The notes below the pieces were generated by a model. That model searched no databases. It was not told where the DNA came from and was given only the letters and a program-made list of their open reading frames with translations. From Desulfobacteraceae bacterium (GTDB lineage Bacteria; Desulfobacterota; Desulfobacteria; Desulfobacterales; SURF-7), in assembly GCA_030619585.1 (NCBI GenBank), contig JAUXBD010000123.1, positions 1 to 5,619 on the forward strand: DNA of 5,619 nt. The letters run 5' to 3'. Numbering within the stretch: position 1 is the first letter of the stretch; every line of letters starts with the position of its first letter. This document shows, one piece after another, positions 1 to 5,619 of this stretch. The translations under genes were made by a program, and so were the position numbers.

Positions 1-520
1 GATGCATACGCAACCCTGATGCCCTGACCATGGCTTCGTTGATCTCAAAATGCAGTGTTCCTTTTTTTGTGAAATAAAAATTAATATGGCCCCCTTTTTC
101 TGCAAACCCTTTAACTTCACTTACAGTGAGTACGGGTTTGTTTTTTACTGCTAAAAGAATTGCAGGTATTTCATCTTTGTTTGATGCTGAAACAAACAGG
201 ATATGGCATGGGGAGATCTCTTTTGTACTCGATATATATCGTATTTCTACTTTTCTGTTTTTTATTTTACGGGTCTGGCTCATTTGCTTTAAACTTCCCT
301 TAAAAGGGTTTTCTCCAATAACCGAAATCACAAAAGGTTTTGAAATATCAGACAGCTCTGAGTTTTCCGGCCAGTCAGTAAACTGGGTGAATTTTTCAAG
401 AAAAGCTGATTTTAACATGTATTCAGGACGTTCGGCGCTTTGTGCAAAAACAGGACTCCACAAGCATAAAATGCTTAATGATAAAATAACAGCTCTTTTT
501 TTAAAAACAAGTTCAAGCAT
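1..520 (-). CDS. YfiR/DUF4154-family periplasmic protein (3' end cut off by window edge)
   Basis: Reading leftwards from the ATG at 520, 173 codons stay open to the window edge, so the C-terminus is missing. Residues 1-26 form a signal peptide: charged start with KKR, a hydrophobic stretch, then VFA before the likely cleavage site. The mature part has the YfiR/DUF4154 pattern: a YMLKSAFLEKFTQFTDWP-type start (34-51), CHILFVSAS (105-113), LTVSEVKGFAEKGGHINFYF (131-150) and LHFEIN (156-161), followed by an 'RASGL' segment. In Pseudomonas, YfiR is a periplasmic repressor of the diguanylate cyclase YfiN; other members lie beside TonB receptors and sensor kinases or GGDEF proteins. It follows the receptor stop by 28 nt, so co-transcription is likely. 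An in-frame TAA lies 21 nt upstream of this ATG (codons GCA to ATT between), so ATG520 is the first ATG. No clear Shine-Dalgarno site is visible, so translation may depend on ribosomes arriving from the receptor gene. The only cysteine in the visible mature part is C105. Family assignment is firm; function is inferred. Confidence 0.85.
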   Translation of the reverse strand, partial: MLELVFKKRAVILSLSILCLWSPVFAQSAERPEYMLKSAFLEKFTQFTDWPENSELSDISKPFVISVIGENPFKGSLKQMSQTRKIKNRKVEIRYISSTKEISPCHILFVSASNKDEIPAILLAVKNKPVLTVSEVKGFAEKGGHINFYFTKKGTLHFEINEAMVRASGLRMH

Positions 521-548
521 AATAGTATTATAATTTACTGCTTAAGTA

Positions 549-2555
549 TTACAAATCAACCTCTACTCCTATCCTCCACTCACGGCCTCGATTCGGCACT
601 TCATAATTGAACTGTTGAAGCTGAAAACCATATGTATCATAGCCTTCATCAAACACATTTTTGATGGCAAAGTTAGCCGTCAAATTGTTAGTAAACCGGT
701 AGGAAAATTTTGTATTGAAAAGAAAGTAGGAACCTTGCTGTTGCAGCAATGCTTCCATTTTATCACGGTAAATTCCATTTATGTTAAAGTTCCAATTTTC
801 TTTATGATAGTTCAAAACAATTGAACCATATTTTTCAAATGCATTTGGCGATATGTCAGAGAAAATATGCGTATATGTGAACCGCATCAACAACTCCTTA
901 ACCGGTGTTGCAGTCACTTCAAATTCTATCCCTCTTATATCCGCTTCACCCCCATTTTCAACGCATTCATCTGTGCCGCTTGTCAATGTTATAATTATAT
1001 CCTTCACATCATTGTAAAAATAGGTGAGGGAGGTGTTAATTATTTTACCCATTTTCTGTATATAAACCAGCTCGATTGTCTCTATGGTTTCCGGTTCCAG
1101 GTCGGGATTATTGCCATGTATAAGTTCATTTAGTGTGGGGGCCCTAAAGGCCTTTCCATAAAGAAGTTTAAAGATGGCATCGAACGTTGCATCATAAATA
1201 ATCCCACATCTCGGATTGGTAGTACTTCCAAAATCATCGTGCTCATCATAGCGGGCGCCTAAAAAAGTGGTCAGGTCATCTCCTAACTGTTTTTTATATT
1301 CTGCATAAATCCCCCATATATTGAGGTGCTCTTCAAGTGTCTCGGTAATGTCTGCAGAAATCGGAACAACCTCTCCTATATACCAGTCTGGAATGGGTCC
1401 AATTCTATGTGGAATTACATTTAAATTTGCATAATTCGTAAAAACTTTAACGTCGTCATTTCCTGAATATCTATACATAATTCCGACAGCGAGGGCATCA
1501 TTAGTATTTATAGTATAGTTCATATCAGTAGAAATTTGCATCGCACTATATTCAGTGGACGGGCCGCCAAGCCAATCCGTCGGGATTGGCCCCTGGCCAA
1601 CATCTGTTCCGGCAGGACGCATGATTAACATCATTTCCCGCTCACCCTCTGTATATGCAAGTGTCGTAGTAAGCTTTAATTTCTTTGAGACTTTCCAATT
1701 ATGGCTTGTATCAACTCCTATTTTTCTTGTTTTATCCTGATTTACTTTATTCCCGAGTCTGCCTTCTTGAAAAAAATCTTCATAGGTATTTTGATAATAG
1801 AACGCATTTAACTCAAACTCTTTAAATTTAAACGTAGTATAGATATTCTCTCCTTGTTGAGGGTCATAAACATCATGACCAACTCCCACATCATAACCTT
1901 CTCCTTCATCAGAGTAAAAATCAGCATATAGAGAAAAATTGTATTCTGCATTACCTGTGGATGTAATAGCGGAAGCGGATTTATGTCCAAATGAGCCTGT
2001 ATTTATACTTATTTCAGTTAATTCGGTTTCTGTAATCATATTCACAACCCCCATAAATGCGTTGCTACCATAAATAGCAGAGCCCGGGCCTCGAATAACT
2101 TCAACCCGCTTAATGTGTCCTGTGGTTAAAAAACGGGTACGCGCTGTAACACCACCTGTTTGATCATCATTTAAGCGCTGCCCATTTAAAAGAAACAAAA
2201 CATGGTTGTTTATGTCTCCCTTACTACTACCTCGTACAAGGATTGATTTTGTACTGCCATCAGAAACTTCACGGATAACCTGAAACCCAGGCACATAATT
2301 GAGTAGTTCATAAACATCTGTAATGCCCATACTTTTAATTTCTTCTCTTGTAAAAACAGTTATTGAAGATGGCGCATTCTCTAAAGTGCCTTTCGCTTTT
2401 GACGGAGTAACCACCTTAATATTCATCAGCTCTTCAAGAGACATTTTAAAGACACTTTCAATGGTCAGTGTTTCTTGCTCATTGCAATATACATAATTTG
2501 GAAATAACGGTACAAATACAAAAAAAGCACATAAAATCAGCTTAATTGCCCGCAT
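549..2555 (-). CDS. TonB-dependent outer-membrane receptor
   Basis: This 668-residue protein has the usual size and layout of a TonB-dependent receptor, which imports ligands across the outer membrane using energy passed by TonB-ExbBD. Residues 1-24 are a signal peptide. ETLTI (28-32) is a plausible TonB box. It is followed by a SLEELMNIKV segment (39-48), which I recall as common in receptors encoded beside YfiR-like proteins. The plug domain spans roughly 55-180, with APSSITVFTREEI (61-73), LLNYVPGFQV (84-93), ILVRGS (105-110) and the hallmark VEVIRGPGSAIYGSNAFMGV (151-170). The rest is beta-barrel, with alternating hydrophobic strands and long loops, including KAFRAPTLNELIHGNNPDLEPE-like plug-to-barrel receptor signatures and a final NVFDEGYDTYG...NRGREWRIGVEVDL end. 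The last residue is Leu rather than the common aromatic. The start is fixed by a strong Shine-Dalgarno site. The gene is visibly more AT-rich than the importer operon across the divide. The ligand cannot be read from sequence: corrinoid is suggested by the neighbours, but siderophore, haem or a sensory role remain possible. Confidence 0.93.
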   Translation of the reverse strand: MRAIKLILCAFFVFVPLFPNYVYCNEQETLTIESVFKMSLEELMNIKVVTPSKAKGTLENAPSSITVFTREEIKSMGITDVYELLNYVPGFQVIREVSDGSTKSILVRGSSKGDINNHVLFLLNGQRLNDDQTGGVTARTRFLTTGHIKRVEVIRGPGSAIYGSNAFMGVVNMITETELTEISINTGSFGHKSASAITSTGNAEYNFSLYADFYSDEGEGYDVGVGHDVYDPQQGENIYTTFKFKEFELNAFYYQNTYEDFFQEGRLGNKVNQDKTRKIGVDTSHNWKVSKKLKLTTTLAYTEGEREMMLIMRPAGTDVGQGPIPTDWLGGPSTEYSAMQISTDMNYTINTNDALAVGIMYRYSGNDDVKVFTNYANLNVIPHRIGPIPDWYIGEVVPISADITETLEEHLNIWGIYAEYKKQLGDDLTTFLGARYDEHDDFGSTTNPRCGIIYDATFDAIFKLLYGKAFRAPTLNELIHGNNPDLEPETIETIELVYIQKMGKIINTSLTYFYNDVKDIIITLTSGTDECVENGGEADIRGIEFEVTATPVKELLMRFTYTHIFSDISPNAFEKYGSIVLNYHKENWNFNINGIYRDKMEALLQQQGSYFLFNTKFSYRFTNNLTANFAIKNVFDEGYDTYGFQLQQFNYEVPNRGREWRIGVEVDL

Positions 2556-2560
2556 AATTT

Positions 2561-2568
2561 TCCTCCTT
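2561..2568 (-). promoter_or_regulatory. Shine-Dalgarno site of the TonB receptor
   Basis: The minus strand reads AAGGAGGA, 5 nt before the ATG at 2555. It is a near-perfect match to the anti-Shine-Dalgarno sequence and settles the receptor start. It is much stronger than the site of the following yfiR-like gene. Confidence 0.85.
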
Positions 2569-2601
2569 ATTTATACTATTACAGATTCCCCCATATGAAA
2601 C

Positions 2602-2623
2602 AAAAAAAGACCCGCAGTCCGGG
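2602..2623 (-). terminator. Weak hairpin plus T-run in the receptor leader (possible attenuator)
   Basis: On the minus strand CCCG (2623-2620) can pair with CGGG (2614-2611) around a 5-nt loop, followed by TC and seven T residues (2608-2602). This has the form of an intrinsic terminator but only a 4-bp stem. It lies inside the receptor's leader if transcription begins near 2678, and about 34 nt upstream of the Shine-Dalgarno site, so it could act as an attenuator. It would not matter if the nearer promoter is used. Confidence 0.25.
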
Positions 2624-2638
2624 GGGAAATCATTACCA
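2624..2638 (-). promoter_or_regulatory. Weak Fur-like site
   Basis: The minus strand reads TGGTAATGATTTCCC. Against the 7-1-7 Fur model TGATAAT-N-ATTATCA, the left half matches at 6/7 and the right half at only about 4/7. It overlaps the -10 of the second candidate promoter, where a repressor would be effective. Iron control is plausible for a TonB receptor, but the match is too poor to rely on. Confidence 0.2.
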
Positions 2639-2657
2639 TTTAGGATGAGATTGTCAA
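2629..2657 (-). promoter_or_regulatory. Possible second promoter for the receptor unit
   Basis: On the minus strand a perfect -35 hexamer TTGACA (2657-2652) is followed after 17 nt by AATGAT (2634-2629), a 4/6 match to the -10 consensus. It lies downstream of the other candidate and would give a short leader of roughly 65 nt starting near 2622. The two may be alternatives or tandem promoters; sequence alone cannot decide. Confidence 0.35.
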
Positions 2658-2684
2658 AACATAGGATTTGTTTTTTATATCCAC

Positions 2685-2713
2685 AATTTAACCCAAACCA
2701 TTTTTTTAGTCAA
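2685..2713 (-). promoter_or_regulatory. Candidate sigma70 promoter for the receptor-yfiR unit
   Basis: On the minus strand TTGACT (2713-2708) is separated by exactly 17 nt from TAAATT (2690-2685). These match the -35 and -10 consensus at 5/6 and 4/6 with ideal spacing. Transcription would start near 2678, giving a leader of about 120 nt before the receptor ATG, long enough to hold a regulatory structure. This is the best promoter match I see in the region. Confidence 0.55.
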
Positions 2714-2859
2714 GCGGAATGAGGTTTGTCACTATGTTGTTGAAAGATAACGGGCGGACAGCATAACACCCACATTTAATTGCAAATATTATTTCTCATT
2801 GTGTTTTATAAAATTTTTATGTATGGTTTTGCTTTTGGAAACAAATCAGGCTTGAAAAG

Positions 2860-3792
2860 ATGAAATTTAGAACAACTATAAATAGATCTTCAATACTGCT
2901 TTTCACCATGGTCTGCCTCATATTGCCGGGTACAGGACTGTGTGCAAAAAGAGCTATGGTTGATCAGCTTGGGCGGCACGTAGCCGTTCCCGACAATCCC
3001 ATGCGTATTGTGGCCCTTGCCCCAAATATTGTGGAGATTGTTTATGCCCTGGGCAGGCAAGACAGGTTAAAGGGTGCAACCCAGTTCAGCAATTTCCCCC
3101 CTGCCGCTGCCGGGCTTCCAAAGGTGGGATCATATGTGCATCTTGATCTTGAGAGGATTATTTTTTTACAGCCCGATCTTTGTATAGCAATAAAGGATGG
3201 AAACCCAAAGCATATTGTGGACAGGCTGGAATCTTTGAATATACCGGTTTATGCAGTGGACCCAAGGGGCCTTGATTCCGTAATGAAGACAATCATAGAG
3301 ATCGGCATACTTCTTGGAACTGAAAAAAAAGCCGATGAGCTTGTCGTAAACATGAAAACCCGCATAGAACATGTTGATGCACTTGTGTCAAAAACCACCC
3401 ACAGGCCCGGTGTGTTTTTTCAGATAGGTCTGTCTCCCATTGTATCTGTTGGCACAGATACATTTATAAATGAACTGATTGAACGTGCAGGGGGGAGAAA
3501 CCTTTCAAAAGGACCGACCACCTATCCCAGGTTTTCTAAAGAGCAGGTTCTCGGCCTTGCCCCTGAAGTGTTTATCATTACATCAATGTCAAGAGAGGGC
3601 ATGTTTGACAGTATAAAAGCCAAATGGAGCATATGGACAACCATGCCGGCTGTTAAAAATGATCGGATCTGCCTTGTTGATTCCGACCTGCTTGACCGCC
3701 CCACACCACGCATGGTTGATGGGCTTGAGGTGCTGTTAAAACATATTCATCCTGAGCTTTTTAAACCGGACCTTTTGGAGGAACACAGGTGA
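2860..3792 (+). CDS. btuF: Periplasmic cobalamin-type substrate-binding protein (BtuF-like) of an ABC importer
   Basis: The 310-residue product is an exported class III (BtuF/FhuD-fold) binding protein that would capture a corrinoid or metal chelate in the periplasm and deliver it to the permease. Residues 1-29 are a signal peptide ending LCA; the cysteine lacks a proper lipobox (Leu at -1), so a soluble protein is more likely than a lipoprotein. The N lobe starts with RIVALAPNIVEIVYALG (49-65), then LPKVGSYVHLDLERIIFLQPDL (86-107) and the GNPKHIVDRLESLNIPVY stretch (114-131). A linking helix follows (about 136-175). The C lobe has VFFQIGLSP (185-193), the AGGRNL motif (210-215), YPRFSKEQVL (222-231) and RPTPRMVDGLE (280-290). 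From memory, E. coli BtuF aligns along nearly all of this, and its two BtuC-docking glutamates correspond to E98 and E228. A weak AGG (2848-2850) precedes the ATG by 9 nt. The stop overlaps the permease start. A haem or siderophore ligand remains possible. Confidence 0.85.
   Translation: MKFRTTINRSSILLFTMVCLILPGTGLCAKRAMVDQLGRHVAVPDNPMRIVALAPNIVEIVYALGRQDRLKGATQFSNFPPAAAGLPKVGSYVHLDLERIIFLQPDLCIAIKDGNPKHIVDRLESLNIPVYAVDPRGLDSVMKTIIEIGILLGTEKKADELVVNMKTRIEHVDALVSKTTHRPGVFFQIGLSPIVSVGTDTFINELIERAGGRNLSKGPTTYPRFSKEQVLGLAPEVFIITSMSREGMFDSIKAKWSIWTTMPAVKNDRICLVDSDLLDRPTPRMVDGLEVLLKHIHPELFKPDLLEEHR
3777..3782 (+). promoter_or_regulatory. Shine-Dalgarno site fixing the GTG start of the permease
   Basis: GGAGGA lies within the last codons of the btuF-like gene, 6 nt before the GTG at 3789. 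The strong match at ideal spacing supports this GTG over later ATG codons as the permease start. Confidence 0.75.
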
Positions 3793-4799
3793 GCCAAAAG
3801 CCTACCTTTATTGTAAAACGCATCCTAACTGTCTCTTTCCCGCTTCTGTTTGTGCTGGCTATCGCTCTTTTTTTAGGGCTTTCCATAGGTTCCACCGGCG
3901 GAAGTTTAAAAGGAGTCTGGCACTCTTTGATCGGAACAGATAATGCGGATTCTATGCTTAACACTATAATTTGGCAGGTGCGATTTCCCCGGGTGCTTCT
4001 GGCAGCCCTTGTGGGCGCCACCCTTTCTCTGGGCGGAGTTGTATTTCAAGCTCTGCTTCGCAATCCCCTGGCTGAACCTTATATTCTGGGAATCTCGGGG
4101 GGCTCGGCCATCGGAGCCATATTTGGAATTATGATGGGTTTTTCCCGTTTTCCCGGTGTCAGCCTTACCGCTTTTGTAGGCAGTATTGCCACTCTTGTTC
4201 TGCTTCTCATTATGTCTTCAGGGCAATCAATGCTGAAAAACGACTCACTGCTTTTGTCCGGTGTAATGGTCAATGCTTTTTGCAGCGCAGTTATAATGTT
4301 TCTTATCTCTCTCACCCAGGATTCAAGGCTGCACAGCATCATGTTCTGGCTCATGGGTGATTTTTCACTGGTTGAAGTAAATCAGGTTGCAGTGTTTGCG
4401 GCTATTTTGCTGCCATGTTTTATCCTTCTTTTCTGGCTCTCCAACTCAATGAACCTGTTGCTCCTGGGCAAGGAGATGGCGCAGACCATGGGGGTAAACG
4501 TTAAAACAGTTACCCTGACCATGCTTGTTGTAACCTCTTTTATGGTGAGCATAACTGTCAGCCATTGCGGCCTTTTGGGTTTTGTAGGACTGGTGGTTCC
4601 TCACCTTTTCAGGCTCATGCTTGGCCCGGACCACAGAATACTGATCCCTGCCTGCATTTTTGGGGGCGGTGCATATATGGTGTTTTGCGACATTCTGGCA
4701 AGAAGTCTTCCAAACCAGGGGGAGATGCCGGTTGGTGTAATCACAGCGATGATCGGAGCCCCCTTATTTATATATCTGTTAAAAAGATCTGAGCGATGA
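3789..4799 (+). CDS. btuC: BtuC/FecD-family ABC importer permease
   Basis: This 336-residue inner-membrane protein forms, as a homodimer, the translocation channel of a type II ABC importer for cobalamin, siderophores or haem. About ten hydrophobic segments can be traced (roughly 14-34, 68-87, 97-118, 123-143, 153-176, 198-218, 240-258, 262-280, 286-304 and 314-332), as expected for FecCD proteins. Family motifs are clear: RFPRVLLAALVGATLSLGG (65-83), RNPLAEPYILGISGGSAIGA (91-110), FWLMGDFS (186-193), GLLGFVGLVVPHLFRLMLG (261-279), which includes the ATPase-contacting loop region, and the ending LPNQGEMPVGVITAMIGAP (307-325). The gene starts at GTG with a strong Shine-Dalgarno site, overlapping the btuF-like stop by 4 nt (GTGA), and its own stop overlaps the ATPase start by 4 nt, so the three are translationally coupled. 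Substrate choice rests on the binding protein: the permease motifs alone do not separate corrinoid from siderophore transporters. Confidence 0.92.
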   Translation: MSQKPTFIVKRILTVSFPLLFVLAIALFLGLSIGSTGGSLKGVWHSLIGTDNADSMLNTIIWQVRFPRVLLAALVGATLSLGGVVFQALLRNPLAEPYILGISGGSAIGAIFGIMMGFSRFPGVSLTAFVGSIATLVLLLIMSSGQSMLKNDSLLLSGVMVNAFCSAVIMFLISLTQDSRLHSIMFWLMGDFSLVEVNQVAVFAAILLPCFILLFWLSNSMNLLLLGKEMAQTMGVNVKTVTLTMLVVTSFMVSITVSHCGLLGFVGLVVPHLFRLMLGPDHRILIPACIFGGGAYMVFCDILARSLPNQGEMPVGVITAMIGAPLFIYLLKRSER

Positions 4800-5593
4800 A
4801 AAAAGCGGTTGAAATAAAAAATCTAAGCTGCTCCTACGGAAAACACCTTGTTTTAGATGATATGTCTTTTACGGTTTCAAGGGGTGATTTTTTCATTATT
4901 ATCGGCCCCAACGGTTCCGGCAAAACCACACTTATGAAGGCGGTATCAGGATTAATGAAACCCCAAAAAGGTCATATGTATATTCTTGACCATTATCTTC
5001 AAACCTATTCCAGAAGAGCTCTGGCGCAAATCATAGCCCTGGTGCCCCAGGATGTTCCTGTAAATTTTCCTTTTACCGTAACTGAATTTGTTCTCATGGG
5101 TCGCACCCCATACCTGGGCATGCTGGGAGTTCCCCAAAAAAAAGATATGGAAATTGCAAACCAGGCCATCTCCTTTACCGATGTGGGTCATCTTGCCGAT
5201 CGCAAGCTTGATCAGCTCAGCGGAGGTGAAAGGCAACGGGTCTTTATAGCAAGGGCTATATGCCAGGAACCGGAAATCATACTCCTTGATGAACCCACCG
5301 CATCCCTTGACCTTGCCCACCAGACAAAGGTGATGGACCTGATGGAAAAGTTAAAACAGGACAGGTGCGTTACGGTCGTCATGGTATCCCACGACATTAA
5401 CCTTGCCGCAATGTACGGCGACACTTTGCTTTTGCTTAAAGACGGAAAAATAGTCAAAAAGGGATCCTCTGAAGAGGTTTTAACCTTTCAAATGCTGGAA
5501 GAGACTTACGGCTGCACTTTGCTTGTGGATGAAAGCTCCCTAGGTAGATTCCCAAGAATTACGCCGGTGCCTGGAAAATTTATAAAACAATGA
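4796..5593 (+). CDS. btuD: BtuD/FecE-family ABC importer ATPase
   Basis: This 265-residue cytoplasmic ATPase powers the neighbouring permease. All catalytic elements are intact: Walker A GPNGSGKT (37-44), Q-loop glutamine in VPQD (Q85), signature LSGGERQRV (141-149), Walker B IILLDEPT (161-168) with the catalytic Glu, D-loop SLD (170-172) and switch histidine in VSHD (H199). The length and the C-terminal tail (about 240-265, ending in a proline-rich RFPRITPVPGKF stretch) match the FepC/BtuD group of siderophore and cobalamin ATPases. The ATG overlaps the permease stop as ATGA; no strong Shine-Dalgarno site precedes it, which fits re-initiation by ribosomes finishing the permease. Cobalamin specificity is inferred from the btuF-like gene; family membership is certain. 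Confidence 0.93.
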   Translation: MKKAVEIKNLSCSYGKHLVLDDMSFTVSRGDFFIIIGPNGSGKTTLMKAVSGLMKPQKGHMYILDHYLQTYSRRALAQIIALVPQDVPVNFPFTVTEFVLMGRTPYLGMLGVPQKKDMEIANQAISFTDVGHLADRKLDQLSGGERQRVFIARAICQEPEIILLDEPTASLDLAHQTKVMDLMEKLKQDRCVTVVMVSHDINLAAMYGDTLLLLKDGKIVKKGSSEEVLTFQMLEETYGCTLLVDESSLGRFPRITPVPGKFIKQ

Positions 5594-5619
5594 GCTGTTT
5601 AAGCCTGGTGATTTACACA
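5590..5619 (+). CDS. Possible start of a fourth operon gene, cut off by the window edge
   Basis: An ATG at 5590 overlaps the ATPase stop by 4 nt (ATGA), the same arrangement as the other two junctions in this operon, and the frame stays open for the 10 codons left (MSCLSLVIYT). Nothing can be said of the product. No good Shine-Dalgarno site is visible upstream, although the ATPase gene also lacks one. Ten open codons are weak evidence, so the main support is the repeated overlap pattern. Confidence 0.35.
   Translation, partial: MSCLSLVIYT

Larger units (their letters stand above)
2556..2859. other. Divergent intergenic control region
   Basis: This 304-nt non-coding region separates the receptor unit (leftwards) from the importer operon (rightwards). 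It is AT-rich and contains candidate promoters for the leftward unit, a GC-rich hairpin with a T-run, and a perfect 10-bp palindrome TTTTATAAAA at 2804-2813 that may simply reflect base composition. I looked on both strands for the conserved blocks of a cobalamin riboswitch, including the B12 box, and did not recognise any. No tRNA-like or other known RNA was seen. Its position between two transport units suggests shared control, but that is inference. Confidence 0.7.

Noticed and set aside
126..533. Plus-strand open frame of 135 codons
   Set aside because: It is the antisense shadow of the YfiR-like gene, which has clear family motifs and a signal peptide; the plus-strand product has no recognisable features.
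549..2555. Naming the receptor btuB
   Set aside because: Plug motifs are generic to the family, and the YfiR linkage points elsewhere; only the neighbouring importer suggests a corrinoid.
2484..2555. Receptor N-terminus as a lipoprotein signal (Cys at residue 24)
   Set aside because: The residues before the cysteine (Y-V-Y) do not fit a lipobox, and receptors of this family are normally cleaved by signal peptidase I.
2726..2812. Plus-strand promoter candidates for the importer operon (TTGTCA at 2726, TTGCAA at 2780, TATAAA at 2807)
   Set aside because: No pair of hexamers combines decent matches with 16-18 nt spacing; TTGCAA to TATAAA is 21 nt apart and TTGTCA to GATAAC is 14. The operon must have a promoter here, but I cannot place it.
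2804..2813. Palindrome TTTTATAAAA as an operator
   Set aside because: It is all A and T in an AT-rich stretch, so chance occurrence is likely.
3761..4021. Minus-strand open frames inside the importer genes
   Set aside because: They overlap well-supported genes on the other strand and show no protein-family features.

Overview
The window looks like bacterial chromosome from a Gram-negative organism with an outer membrane: it encodes a TonB-dependent outer-membrane receptor, two exported periplasmic proteins and an ABC importer. The moderate-to-low GC content, the protein style and the pairing of a corrinoid-type importer with a YfiR-linked receptor would fit an anaerobic Desulfobacterota (Desulfobacter-like) bacterium. 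That placement is an impression from the sequence, not a demonstrated assignment.

There are two divergent transcription units. On the minus strand, reading leftwards from about 2.7 kb, lie a complete 668-residue TonB-dependent receptor (549-2555) and, 28 nt behind it, a YfiR/DUF4154-family periplasmic protein (520 down to the left edge, cut off by the window). On the plus strand lie a BtuF-like periplasmic binding protein (2860-3792), a BtuC/FecD-type permease (3789-4799) and a BtuD/FecE-type ATPase (4796-5593). Each plus-strand junction is a 4-nt stop/start overlap. A further ATG overlaps the ATPase stop in the same way, so the operon probably continues past the right edge.

The 304-nt region between the units (2556-2859) holds a good sigma70-type promoter, a second possible promoter, a strong Shine-Dalgarno site for the receptor, a weak hairpin followed by a T-run, and a weak Fur-like half site. 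I see no cobalamin riboswitch on either strand.

The simplest working model is uptake of a corrinoid or another large metal chelate. The receptor would bring the ligand across the outer membrane, the BtuF-like protein would capture it in the periplasm, and the BtuC/BtuD-like pair would move it into the cytoplasm using ATP. The binding protein resembles E. coli BtuF, as recalled from memory, over most of its length, including both glutamates thought to dock on BtuC. The receptor, however, is co-transcribed with a YfiR-like protein, a family tied to signalling (cyclic-di-GMP control in Pseudomonas). It could therefore be a sensory receptor, and its ligand need not be the importer's. I found no RNA genes, insertion sequences, CRISPR arrays or long repeats.
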